A stretch of 13,562 bases of DNA from Proteiniphilum sp. (GTDB taxonomy: Bacteria > Bacteroidota > Bacteroidia > Bacteroidales > Dysgonomonadaceae): NCBI GenBank assembly GCA_012728465.1, contig JAAYFB010000192.1, positions 1-13,562 on the forward strand, written 5' to 3'. The position numbers were made by a program, and so were the translations under genes. This document shows, in pieces, positions 7,142-13,562 of the stretch. The notes under the pieces are model-generated. The model was not told where the DNA came from, made no database searches, and saw only the letters and a list, made by a program, of their open reading frames with translations. Each line of letters starts with the position of its first letter. Within the stretch, counting starts at the first letter, position 1.

Positions 7142-9298
7142 ATGAAAGTTTACAAAACTAACGAAATCAAAAACATTGCTATTGTTGGCAATTCGGGATC
7201 AGGTAAGACCACTCTCGCCGAAGCTATGCTTTTCGAGTGTGGTCTTATAAAACGACGTGGTACAATAGATGCTAAAAACACCGTAAGTGATTATTTTCCA
7301 GTTGAAAAGGAATACGAATATTCGGTATTCTCGACCGTACTAACATACGAATGGAAAGACAAACTAATGACTTGGATAGACTGCCCAGGGTCAGACGACT
7401 TTTCGGGTAACATATCATCTGCGCTAGCAGTGACAGACATGTCTGTTATGCTAATAGATGCAACAAGTGGTGTAGAAGTGGGTACAATAAATCAATTTAG
7501 ACAAATTGAGAAGCTAAACAAGCCTCTAATGTTTGTTATGAACCAACTTGACCATGATAAAGCCGATTACGAAAATACTCTTGCTAACCTTAAAGAACAC
7601 TACGGAAACAAACTAGTACCCATACAATATCCAACTGGAAGTGGAGATTCTTTTGATGGAATTGTTGACGTACTGAAACAAAAATATTATAAATGGACAC
7701 CAGGAGCTACTGCGCCAGAAGTTCTAGATATTCCTGAGAGCGAAAGAGAAAAAGCGGATGAGCTATATAGAGTATTATTAGAAGCTGCTGCCGAAAACGA
7801 TGACACTCTTATGGAGAAATACTTCGATCAAGGCATTCTCACAGAAGAAGAAATGATTAAAGGAATACAACTAGGACTTATAAGCCGAGGAATGTTTCCT
7901 TTATTCTGCATATCAGCAGAAAAGAACATGGCCGTACACAGGTTAATGAACTTTTTGAGCCTTGCAGCACCATCACCTGACCAAATGGAAGGTAATGAAA
8001 ACACTAATGGCGATATAATAAAAGCAGATTCTAGTGAGCCAACTAGCCTGTTTTTCTTCAAAACTACTGTAGAACCGCACATCGGCGAAGTTTCTTATTT
8101 CAAAGTAATGAGTGGTAAAGTGAAAGAGGGTGATGATTTATCAAATGCTGATAGAAACTCGAAAGAGAGATTAGCACAATTATATTTAGTAGCTGGGCAA
8201 ATTCGTGAAAAAGCTGTAGAGCTTGAAGCAGGAAGCATAGGTGCTGCAGTAAAACTAAAAGATGTACGTACAGGAAACACTCTTAATGCTAAAGGAAGTG
8301 ATAATAAATTCAACTTTATAAAATATCCAACACCAAGATACAGAAGAGCCATTAAAGCCAAACTTGAGGCAAACTCTGAAAAGTTAAGTGAAGCACTTAC
8401 CAGAATGAGAGAGGAAGATCCTTCATTAATTATTGAAGTATCAAAAGAGCTGAGACAGACAATTGTTTCAGGGCAAGGTGAATTCCATCTTAAAACTATG
8501 CGCTGGAGACTGGAGCATAACGATAAACTAGAAATTGACTTCATGGAGCCACGCATTCCATACAGAGAAACAATTACTAAACAATCTCGTGCCGACTATC
8601 GTCACAGAAAGCAATCTGGTGGAGCAGGACAGTTTGGAGAAGTGCATCTAATTGTTGAACCTTATGTTGAAGGGGCTCCAGTACAAGATACATACAAGTT
8701 CAATGGTCAAGAATTTAAAGTACAATCACGCGATGTGCAAACGATTAACTTAGACTGGGGAGGCAAACTAGTTTTTGTAAATAGTATTGTTGGAGGATCT
8801 ATTGACACTAGGTTTTTACCCGCCATTCTGAAAGGAATAATGGCCCGTCTTGAGCAAGGACCATTAACAGGATCATATGCACGCGACGTAAGAGTAATTG
8901 TATATGATGGGAAAATGCACCCAGTTGACTCAAATGAGATTTCATTCATGCTTGCTGGTCGCCACGCATTTAGCGAAGCCTTTAGAAATGCTGGTCCTAA
9001 AATTCTAGAACCGATCTACAATGTTGTAGTTTCTGTACCTAGTGATTATATGGGCGATGTAATGAGCGACCTACAAGGACGCAGAGCAATGATTATGGGT
9101 ATGGAAAGCGACAAAGGTATTGAGAAGCTAAATGCAAGAGTGCCACTTAAGGAGATGTCAAACTACTCAACATCATTAAGCTCAATAACTGGTGGTAGAG
9201 CTTCATTTACAATGAGCTTTGCAGAATACGAACTTGTTCCTTCAGACATTCAAGAGAAGTTACTAAAAGAGTATGAGGAGCAAAACAAAGAAGACTAA
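7142..9298 (+). CDS. fusA2: EF-G2-like elongation factor G paralog with altered GTPase motifs
   Basis: EF-G paralog of 718 residues, a ribosomal translocase-like protein, full length for the family. The G domain is about 1-285, including its insert. Domain II (about 300-385), domain III (about 395-470), domain IV (about 472-595, with KQSGGAGQFGEVHLIVEP) and domain V (about 620-700, with VSVPSDYMGDVMSDLQGRRA) follow. The P-loop is intact (GNSGSGKTT, 16-24). The G3 motif reads DCPGSDDF (80-87) instead of DTPGHVDF, so Ser84 replaces the catalytic His. G4 is NQLD (134-137) instead of NKxD, and switch I lacks the RGITI sequence. A Bacteroides thetaiotaomicron paralog, EF-G2, is reported to support translation without GTP hydrolysis and to matter in the gut; this looks like its ortholog. 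It is monocistronic, with its own dyad-rich upstream region and a terminator. Confidence 0.92.
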   Translation: MKVYKTNEIKNIAIVGNSGSGKTTLAEAMLFECGLIKRRGTIDAKNTVSDYFPVEKEYEYSVFSTVLTYEWKDKLMTWIDCPGSDDFSGNISSALAVTDMSVMLIDATSGVEVGTINQFRQIEKLNKPLMFVMNQLDHDKADYENTLANLKEHYGNKLVPIQYPTGSGDSFDGIVDVLKQKYYKWTPGATAPEVLDIPESEREKADELYRVLLEAAAENDDTLMEKYFDQGILTEEEMIKGIQLGLISRGMFPLFCISAEKNMAVHRLMNFLSLAAPSPDQMEGNENTNGDIIKADSSEPTSLFFFKTTVEPHIGEVSYFKVMSGKVKEGDDLSNADRNSKERLAQLYLVAGQIREKAVELEAGSIGAAVKLKDVRTGNTLNAKGSDNKFNFIKYPTPRYRRAIKAKLEANSEKLSEALTRMREEDPSLIIEVSKELRQTIVSGQGEFHLKTMRWRLEHNDKLEIDFMEPRIPYRETITKQSRADYRHRKQSGGAGQFGEVHLIVEPYVEGAPVQDTYKFNGQEFKVQSRDVQTINLDWGGKLVFVNSIVGGSIDTRFLPAILKGIMARLEQGPLTGSYARDVRVIVYDGKMHPVDSNEISFMLAGRHAFSEAFRNAGPKILEPIYNVVVSVPSDYMGDVMSDLQGRRAMIMGMESDKGIEKLNARVPLKEMSNYSTSLSSITGGRASFTMSFAEYELVPSDIQEKLLKEYEEQNKED

Positions 9299-9327
9299 TG
9301 CATAGTCATTATAACTACAATAATCTC

Positions 9328-9360
9328 AGAGACAGCCATAAATGGCTGTCTCTATTTTTT
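9328..9360 (+). terminator. Rho-independent terminator of the EF-G2-like gene
   Basis: An 11-bp perfect stem (AGAGACAGCCA with TGGCTGTCTCT) has a TAAA loop and is followed by A and six T. It begins 30 bases after the stop codon. Confidence 0.93.
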
Positions 9361-9520
9361 GCAAACCATAAGTCTAAAAAAATAATAAAAAAAGAAATGC
9401 AGAATAATGGATATAACGTTCTGAGTGTTTTTTTTAAAAAGTATCTGACAAATAATTTGAAGTAGTATTATCCAAATATATAATCAGAAAACAAGCACAT
9501 CATTGAATAGTTTTTTAATT

Positions 9521-9570
9521 GCAATACCAAAGAACTCGAACCCAGAAGGTGTCTAAATATTCTGCCACAA
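9521..9570 (-). pseudogene. Possible decayed tRNA fragment (tRNA-Leu-like)
   Basis: Read on the minus strand, this stretch contains GTGGCAGAATATTTAGACAC, which recalls the D-arm region of a bacterial tRNA-Leu (GTGGnGGAATTGGTAGACAC). It is followed by CTTCTGGGTTCGAGTTC, which recalls a T-arm with the TTCGA loop. The anticodon arm between them is absent, and the T-stem and acceptor arms do not pair. It cannot be a working tRNA. It may be a deletion remnant, or a chance likeness. Confidence 0.25.
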
Positions 9571-10308
9571 TTCAAAACAACATCTTTTTGTTTTCCTATA
9601 TTCACAATACCCTTTTACATACATGAATTATAACTTTCACTCAATTTGAAACATAAAACACAAACGCCTTTTAGTTGAAAAGGTTGTGAATGAGAACCTA
9701 TCCATTATTTCGTGTATTATAATTATAAACTACAGTAATTCATTCTGGTTTCACATTTCTAAATTGTATTTATGCTATCAGACCATTGAACTGCAACTAT
9801 GACATGTAATGTTTTAAGCAGTTGACTGTGACTTGTCATGATTATTTTTGTATTAAAGATTAATGACTCGAGAATACTAACAAGTATAAATGGAATTTAT
9901 ACAATTCACTGGTGAATGACGACAATTCCTTTTTATTTATAACCTAATAATGAGTGATGAAACACAAATACGAATATAATGATGACTTGACACTACAATT
10001 ATGGCTTAATTCGCACTTGTGATCATTAGTAAAAGAACAAATCCTCAAAGAACACAAATATATATATTCAACAGAAAATCTTAGCACATAACAATAATGT
10101 GTAACACCTATATTTGCGACTCATATCGTTGCCCAAATAGTACAACGATTATTCTGTTATAAGTTTTAGGATTATATAATTTGCAAAGTAGTTATATTTT
10201 TGCGTTAATGGTTATTTTAGATTCTTTTGTATAATAAAGACGAGCCTAATTTCTTAAATAATTAAGAAAAAACAAATGGTGCTAATACTTTTAAAAGTTA
10301 TATATATG

Positions 10309-10324
10309 TACTACTTTTGTAGTA
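10309..10324 (+). promoter_or_regulatory. Promoter box with overlapping dyad before the secreted-protein gene
   Basis: TACTTTTG at 10312-10319 matches TAnnTTTG and would start transcription near 10325, about 29 bases before the chosen ATG. It lies inside an inverted repeat, TACTAC (10309-10314) and GTAGTA (10319-10324), separated by TTTT. A regulator binding the dyad would cover the promoter. A TTG at -33 is not evident. Confidence 0.4.
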
Positions 10325-10353
10325 TAATAAAATACAATTTTCAGACAAATAAT

Positions 10354-11070
10354 ATGAACAAGCTAATGTCTTCGTTTTTTATTCTATTCATAACAATATC
10401 AGTCTATGGACAAGAATTACAGGGTTGCTACATCAATAACAACGACTCGTTATCTTTTACGAACAATAAAGTTGTGTTTAGCTTAAGTGATTTCGGTGCA
10501 CTATCAACACGAATCGTAGGTGAAGGCACTTACAAATATAATGACAAATTTTTGCTTATAAACACAAAAGAATATTCGGGCAACAAATCAACTTATAAAA
10601 TGCATGAATCGTCTAAAAACGAGGAGCAAGCTATCACAGTATTCAGTTTAGACGGATACCCATTCAAGGGAGTATTGATAGAGTTTCTATCAGCCTCCAA
10701 TAAGGTGCTGGGGCAATCGCTTACTGATGATAATGGTAAAGCCACTCATCCTAGCAATGACAAAATTAAAAAAATAAGAGTAACTAGCATGGGCTATGAT
10801 GGTATTGATTTTGAAAACAAACGAGGAAATGATTTTTCTATAGTATTGGCCAAAAACACGGTGATTGAAAATCAAACTGTTGTATTGGAACTAACTAACT
10901 CTGAAAGTGAGGATGAAGAGGCTCTTTCGGTAAGGCTATTATCAGATAATTTCGATGAGGACAAAAATTTAGATAAGGCTTTAAATAAATTGCAAAAAAG
11001 AGCAGACAAATCAAATATGCTGAGCAAGAAACTAACGAAAGAGTACATTTCAGAATTTTATAATAACTAG
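10354..11070 (+). CDS. Secreted protein of unknown function
   Basis: I do not recognise a specific family. The chosen start gives 238 residues. A signal peptide spans about 1-19 (MNKLMSSFFILFITISVYG), with Gln20 as the likely mature N-terminus. The frame is open from an ATG at 10276, but the extra 26 residues precede both the signal peptide and the predicted promoter, so I discard them. The mature part begins with a beta-rich segment (about 20-80, GCYINNNDSLSFTNNKVVF...). A region at about 90-175 follows (AITVFSLDGYPFKGVLIEFL, then LTDDNGKATHP and IRVTSMGYDG), which looks like the carboxypeptidase-regulatory beta-sandwich common in Bacteroidetes. The tail at about 180-238 starts acidic (SESEDEE) and becomes Lys-rich and probably helical. 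It is a single gene, bounded by its own promoter box and a terminator, and is probably periplasmic or surface-associated. Confidence 0.75.
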   Translation: MNKLMSSFFILFITISVYGQELQGCYINNNDSLSFTNNKVVFSLSDFGALSTRIVGEGTYKYNDKFLLINTKEYSGNKSTYKMHESSKNEEQAITVFSLDGYPFKGVLIEFLSASNKVLGQSLTDDNGKATHPSNDKIKKIRVTSMGYDGIDFENKRGNDFSIVLAKNTVIENQTVVLELTNSESEDEEALSVRLLSDNFDEDKNLDKALNKLQKRADKSNMLSKKLTKEYISEFYNN

Positions 11071-11097
11071 AAGACATATTATTCATTTAAAATATAT

Positions 11098-11134
11098 GAG
11101 CCCCACTGATTATTAAATCAATGGGGCTCTTTTT
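11098..11134 (+). terminator. Hairpin terminator between convergent genes
   Basis: The stem GAGCCCCA with TGGGGCTC continues, past one C-A mismatch, as TGATT with AATCA around an ATTA loop. Five T follow on the plus strand. It lies between the secreted-protein gene and prs, which converge. The minus-strand side has only a poor T-rich tract (ATATATTTT), so it may also help end prs transcription, but less surely. Confidence 0.88.
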
Positions 11135-11229
11135 ATATTTTAAAGAAATTTCTTTTTTGCTACACCGTTTCACCTAAAACAATTGAGATTGGCATGATGA
11201 AGAAGAGTGGTGTAAACAAATAGTGTTAT

Positions 11230-12165
11230 CTAAACTACATATAAAGAACTAATAGACTCATTATTTAGAACTCTACTAATAGCATTTGCGAACATATCTG
11301 CTACAGACAAAACTTTCACCTTACTACAGTTCTTATTGTATGGTATGCTATCAGTGAATATAATTTCGTTAAGTGATGAGTTTTGCACTCTTTCGCTTGC
11401 TGGGTCAGACATTACGGCATGGCTAGCAATTGCTCTTACAGACTTAGCTCCATTCTCCATCATCAGATCAGCAGCCCTAGTCATAGTGCCTGCAGTATCT
11501 ACAATGTCGTCAATCAATAATACATCCATTCCAGTTACATCACCAATGATTTGCATATCCGATATTTCATTAGCTTTCTTTCTTAGCTTATAGCAAATAA
11601 CCATTGGGCAACCTAAAAACTTAGCATACGCACTTGCACGCTTAGTTCCACCTACATCAGGAGTAGCAATAACTAAATTTTCTCGATCGAACGACTTCAT
11701 GTAATCGACGAATACACCAGAAGCATACAAGTGATCTACAGGAACATCAAAAAAGCCCTGAATTTGGTCTGCATGCAAGTCCATAGTTATCAAACGATGA
11801 ATGCCTGCTGCTGCCAACATATCTGCGATCAATTTCGCTCCCACACTCACACGAGGCTTATCTTTCCTATCTTGTCTTGCCCAACCAAAGTATGGAACTA
11901 CAGCCACAATTGACTTTGCTGAAGCTCGCTTTGCGGCATCAATCATCAACAACAACTCCATTAAGTTGTCTGAACTGGGATATGTAGATTGAATAAGGAA
12001 AACCTGTCTTCCTCGAATTGATTCTTCGTAAGAGACTGAAAATTCTCCATCGGCAAATTTTTCTACAATCATATTGCCTAAAGGACATCCTAAACTTTTG
12101 CAAACTTTCTCGGCAAAATAGCGAGAGTTAGTACCTGAAAAAACTTTGTAAGGTAATTCTTGCAT
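11230..12165 (-). CDS. prs: Ribose-phosphate pyrophosphokinase (PRPP synthetase)
   Basis: Cytoplasmic enzyme that transfers pyrophosphate from ATP to ribose 5-phosphate, making PRPP for purine, pyrimidine, NAD, His and Trp synthesis. The 311-residue product has the class I features: FADGE (38-42), the ATP-binding segment PYFGWARQDRK (91-101), DLHADQIQGFFD (129-140, His131), TPDVGGTKRA (168-177), the flexible-loop segment YKLRKK with Lys193 and Arg195, and the PRPP-binding loop DDIVDTAGT (219-227). The length is typical. The start at 12165 (MQELPYKVFSGTNS) matches the conserved beginning of the family. It is encoded on the minus strand, downstream of the GH13 gene with a 102-base gap, and has its own candidate promoter there. 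Confidence 0.97.
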   Translation of the reverse strand: MQELPYKVFSGTNSRYFAEKVCKSLGCPLGNMIVEKFADGEFSVSYEESIRGRQVFLIQSTYPSSDNLMELLLMIDAAKRASAKSIVAVVPYFGWARQDRKDKPRVSVGAKLIADMLAAAGIHRLITMDLHADQIQGFFDVPVDHLYASGVFVDYMKSFDRENLVIATPDVGGTKRASAYAKFLGCPMVICYKLRKKANEISDMQIIGDVTGMDVLLIDDIVDTAGTMTRAADLMMENGAKSVRAIASHAVMSDPASERVQNSSLNEIIFTDSIPYNKNCSKVKVLSVADMFANAISRVLNNESISSLYVV

Positions 12166-12197
12166 GACCTGTTGATAAAATATTTTAATAGATTATT

Positions 12198-12224
12198 TAA
12201 ACGGACAGATAATAATTCCGTTTA
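12198..12224 (-). repeat. Inverted repeat in the prs leader
   Basis: TAAACGGA (12198-12205) and TCCGTTTA (12217-12224) are exact inverted copies around an 11-base spacer, in the predicted untranslated leader of prs. It has no T-run on either side, so it is not a terminator. It could be a leader hairpin or an operator. Confidence 0.4.
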
Positions 12225-12237
12225 TTTTAATTCCCTG

Positions 12238-12245
12238 CAAAATTA
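12238..12245 (-). promoter_or_regulatory. Candidate -7 box of the prs promoter
   Basis: On the minus strand this reads TAATTTTG, matching TAnnTTTG. Transcription would begin near 12231, giving a leader of about 65 bases that contains the inverted repeat at 12198-12224. The -33 region is not clear; the nearest TTG is only 14 bases away. Confidence 0.4.
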
Positions 12246-12267
12246 CGAAATTAAATCATCAATGTAG

Positions 12268-13562
12268 TCATAAAGCTAAAACTTTATATATCTCACCCGA
12301 GTTTTGGTCAACTCTTATTCGTAGAGAATTTATGTTTGAGATATTAATTATTTTTGCCGAATCAGATATAAGTGGCTTTAGAACTAAATTATCGTGTTGC
12401 TCAAATTTGAAGAAATCAATTGCTTGATTTGGTATATTCACGAGCACCTCTACAGCCCTATTGTCAAAATTAACAACTACCAAAAGAAGCTCCTTTTGAT
12501 AACCTCTCAAAAATGCAAATTGCTTGGTTGAGTCAAAGTGATTATTATCATAATTAGCAGGCATCAAATCATAGAAAAGTCCTTTAGATAGTGATTCCTC
12601 GGTGTTACACAATGAAATTAATTTTGAATAAAAGCCTTTCAGTTCTTTCTCTTGATTTGTAAGTTGCTCGTTATTCCATTTTCCATCATTGTTCCATCTT
12701 CTAATTGTGTTTATCGACCAGTAATCAAAAATAGTAGTGCGTCCATCTTTACCACTAAAGCCCTCTTCATCCATTCCTGGTTCGCCAAGCTCTTGTCCAA
12801 AATACACCATCACAGGATTAGTATTAATGCATGATGATAAAATCATAGATGCTTTAGCTCTTTCACCATTTCCCAAAAAGAAATCTGATGCAACTCGCTG
12901 TTCATCATGATTTTCTATAAAGTTAACCATCTTAGTCTGAATATCTCCCACATTATTAAGTGCAAAACTTATGTCGGACGAAGGACGACATCCAGTAGCC
13001 ACCTCACGAAGGGTATCATACACTCCTACTTTATCATATAAATAATCGAATGTGTTATCTTCTAAAAATGGTCGATACAAGGAAGGATTATATATCTCTG
13101 CAATAAATATTATTTCTGGATTGGAGTTCTTAATTTGTGGCACTATCCATTTCCAAAACTCTAGTGGAATCATCTCTGCCATGTCACACCTAAAACCATC
13201 CACTTTTTTCTCAGACCAGTACATAAGAATATCTTTCATCTTTAACCACGTGTCAGGAATAGGATTAAAGTGTTTTGTGCCACCACTTAAATAATCAATA
13301 CCATAATTCAGCTTCACTGTCTCATACCAGTCATATATTGAGGGTTGGCTAGTAAAGCTATCATTGCCTGTAGCTTTAGCTGGAATTTCTTTATAATAAC
13401 TATTTGAGCTACTATTATCTGTATCTATAAAGTTGAGCTTCAAGCTTTGATTGGGTAAATAATAAAAGTTATTTTGTGGAGAAAAAGATACGTCAATATT
13501 ATCATTTTCACCAAAATCTACAACTCCATTTGGTCTATTTATCGATTTGTAATTACGTGCCA
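12268..13562 (-). CDS. GH13 alpha-amylase family glycoside hydrolase, 5' end beyond window
   Basis: Hydrolase of alpha-1,4-glucans or related oligosaccharides. The frame is open to the window edge, so 430 C-terminal residues are visible and the start is missing. A TTG at 13441-13443 inside the frame is not a start. The residues at the edge (ARNYKSINRPNG...) are what follows the conserved DFVPNHV block, so only about the first part of the catalytic barrel is missing. Three GH13 regions are intact: the nucleophile Asp in GFRCDMA (codon 13183-13185), the acid/base Glu in IFIAEIY about 29 residues later, and the transition-state Asp in FIENHDEQR about 64 residues after that. An all-beta C-terminal domain covers about the last 95 residues. 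Signal peptide and location cannot be judged. The substrate is uncertain. Confidence 0.9.
   Translation of the reverse strand, partial: ARNYKSINRPNGVVDFGENDNIDVSFSPQNNFYYLPNQSLKLNFIDTDNSSSNSYYKEIPAKATGNDSFTSQPSIYDWYETVKLNYGIDYLSGGTKHFNPIPDTWLKMKDILMYWSEKKVDGFRCDMAEMIPLEFWKWIVPQIKNSNPEIIFIAEIYNPSLYRPFLEDNTFDYLYDKVGVYDTLREVATGCRPSSDISFALNNVGDIQTKMVNFIENHDEQRVASDFFLGNGERAKASMILSSCINTNPVMVYFGQELGEPGMDEEGFSGKDGRTTIFDYWSINTIRRWNNDGKWNNEQLTNQEKELKGFYSKLISLCNTEESLSKGLFYDLMPANYDNNHFDSTKQFAFLRGYQKELLLVVVNFDNRAVEVLVNIPNQAIDFFKFEQHDNLVLKPLISDSAKIINISNINSLRIRVDQNSGEIYKVLAL

Larger units (their letters stand above)
9361..10353. other. Long AT-rich intergenic region without recognisable gene
   Basis: Nearly 1 kb between the EF-G2-like terminator and the start of the small secreted protein. 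Reading frames are short and stop-rich on both strands. I see a stretch resembling part of a tRNA on the minus strand (9521-9570), a small hairpin (CCTTTT at 9667-9672 with AAAAGG at 9678-9683), an 8-bp inverted repeat (10250-10257 with 10262-10269) and TAnnTTTG boxes at 10195-10202 and 10312-10319. It may be decayed sequence, or hold a non-coding RNA that cannot be called by eye. Confidence 0.55.

Noticed and set aside
8095..8556. Antisense open frame of 153 codons inside the EF-G2-like gene
   Set aside because: Shadow of a certain gene, with a Ser/Leu-rich composition typical of antisense frames and no recognisable motif.
9667..9683. Small hairpin CCTTTT-AGTTG-AAAAGG considered as a terminator
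   Set aside because: The stem is only 6 bp, it has no T-run on either strand, and no gene lies next to it.
10276..10353. Upstream ATG for the small secreted protein
   Set aside because: It lies upstream of the predicted promoter box and would bury the signal peptide behind 26 residues; the ATG at 10354 places the signal peptide at the N-terminus.
11142..11155. 14-bp palindrome AAAGAAATTTCTTT near the end of prs, considered as a terminator
   Set aside because: It has no loop and consists of A/T-rich runs; the hairpin at 11098-11129 explains termination better.
13441..13443. TTG as start of the GH13 gene
   Set aside because: The frame continues without a stop to the window edge, and the residues before it match GH13 sequence that follows the DFVPNHV block.

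Overview
The window is a stretch of core chromosome from a low-GC member of the Bacteroidetes, most likely Bacteroidales. The evidence is an S16 protein with a long charged C-terminal tail, an RprX/RprY-type two-component pair, a second divergent elongation factor G of the EF-G2 kind, start codons without clear Shine-Dalgarno sequences, and several TAnnTTTG boxes like the Bacteroidetes -7 promoter element. Intergenic DNA is clearly more AT-rich than the genes. I see no insertion sequence, phage gene, CRISPR array, rRNA or intact tRNA.

Layout, plus strand first. rpsP (14-568) ends at a strong hairpin terminator. A 500-bp AT-rich gap follows. Then come a membrane histidine kinase and its OmpR-type regulator (1128-3408), one base apart and closed by a terminator. 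A four-gene, same-strand run follows: the RNase YicC, guanylate kinase, a secreted alpha/beta hydrolase and a ten-helix BASS/SBF-type transporter (3564-6910). A 230-bp promoter region with two dyad symmetries leads into the EF-G2-like gene (7142-9298), which has its own terminator. Next is about 1 kb of non-coding AT-rich DNA holding a possible decayed tRNA fragment. It is followed by a small secreted protein of unknown function (10354-11070).

The right end is on the minus strand. prs (11230-12165) converges on the unknown gene across a shared hairpin. Upstream of prs lies a GH13 alpha-amylase-type gene whose 5' end runs off the window (12268-13562).

Most of the genes are housekeeping: ribosome (S16, EF-G2), RNA turnover (YicC), nucleotide supply (Gmk, Prs) and starch or glycogen breakdown (GH13). 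There is one sensor-regulator pair and an envelope module of esterase plus transporter. I found no clearly new multi-gene system. The items most worth a second look are the EF-G paralog lacking the catalytic histidine, the dyads in front of it, the hydrolase-transporter pair, and the unknown secreted protein. Two gene starts are set downstream of the longest reading frame (transporter at 6017, secreted protein at 10354). The amylase frame is extended to the window edge.
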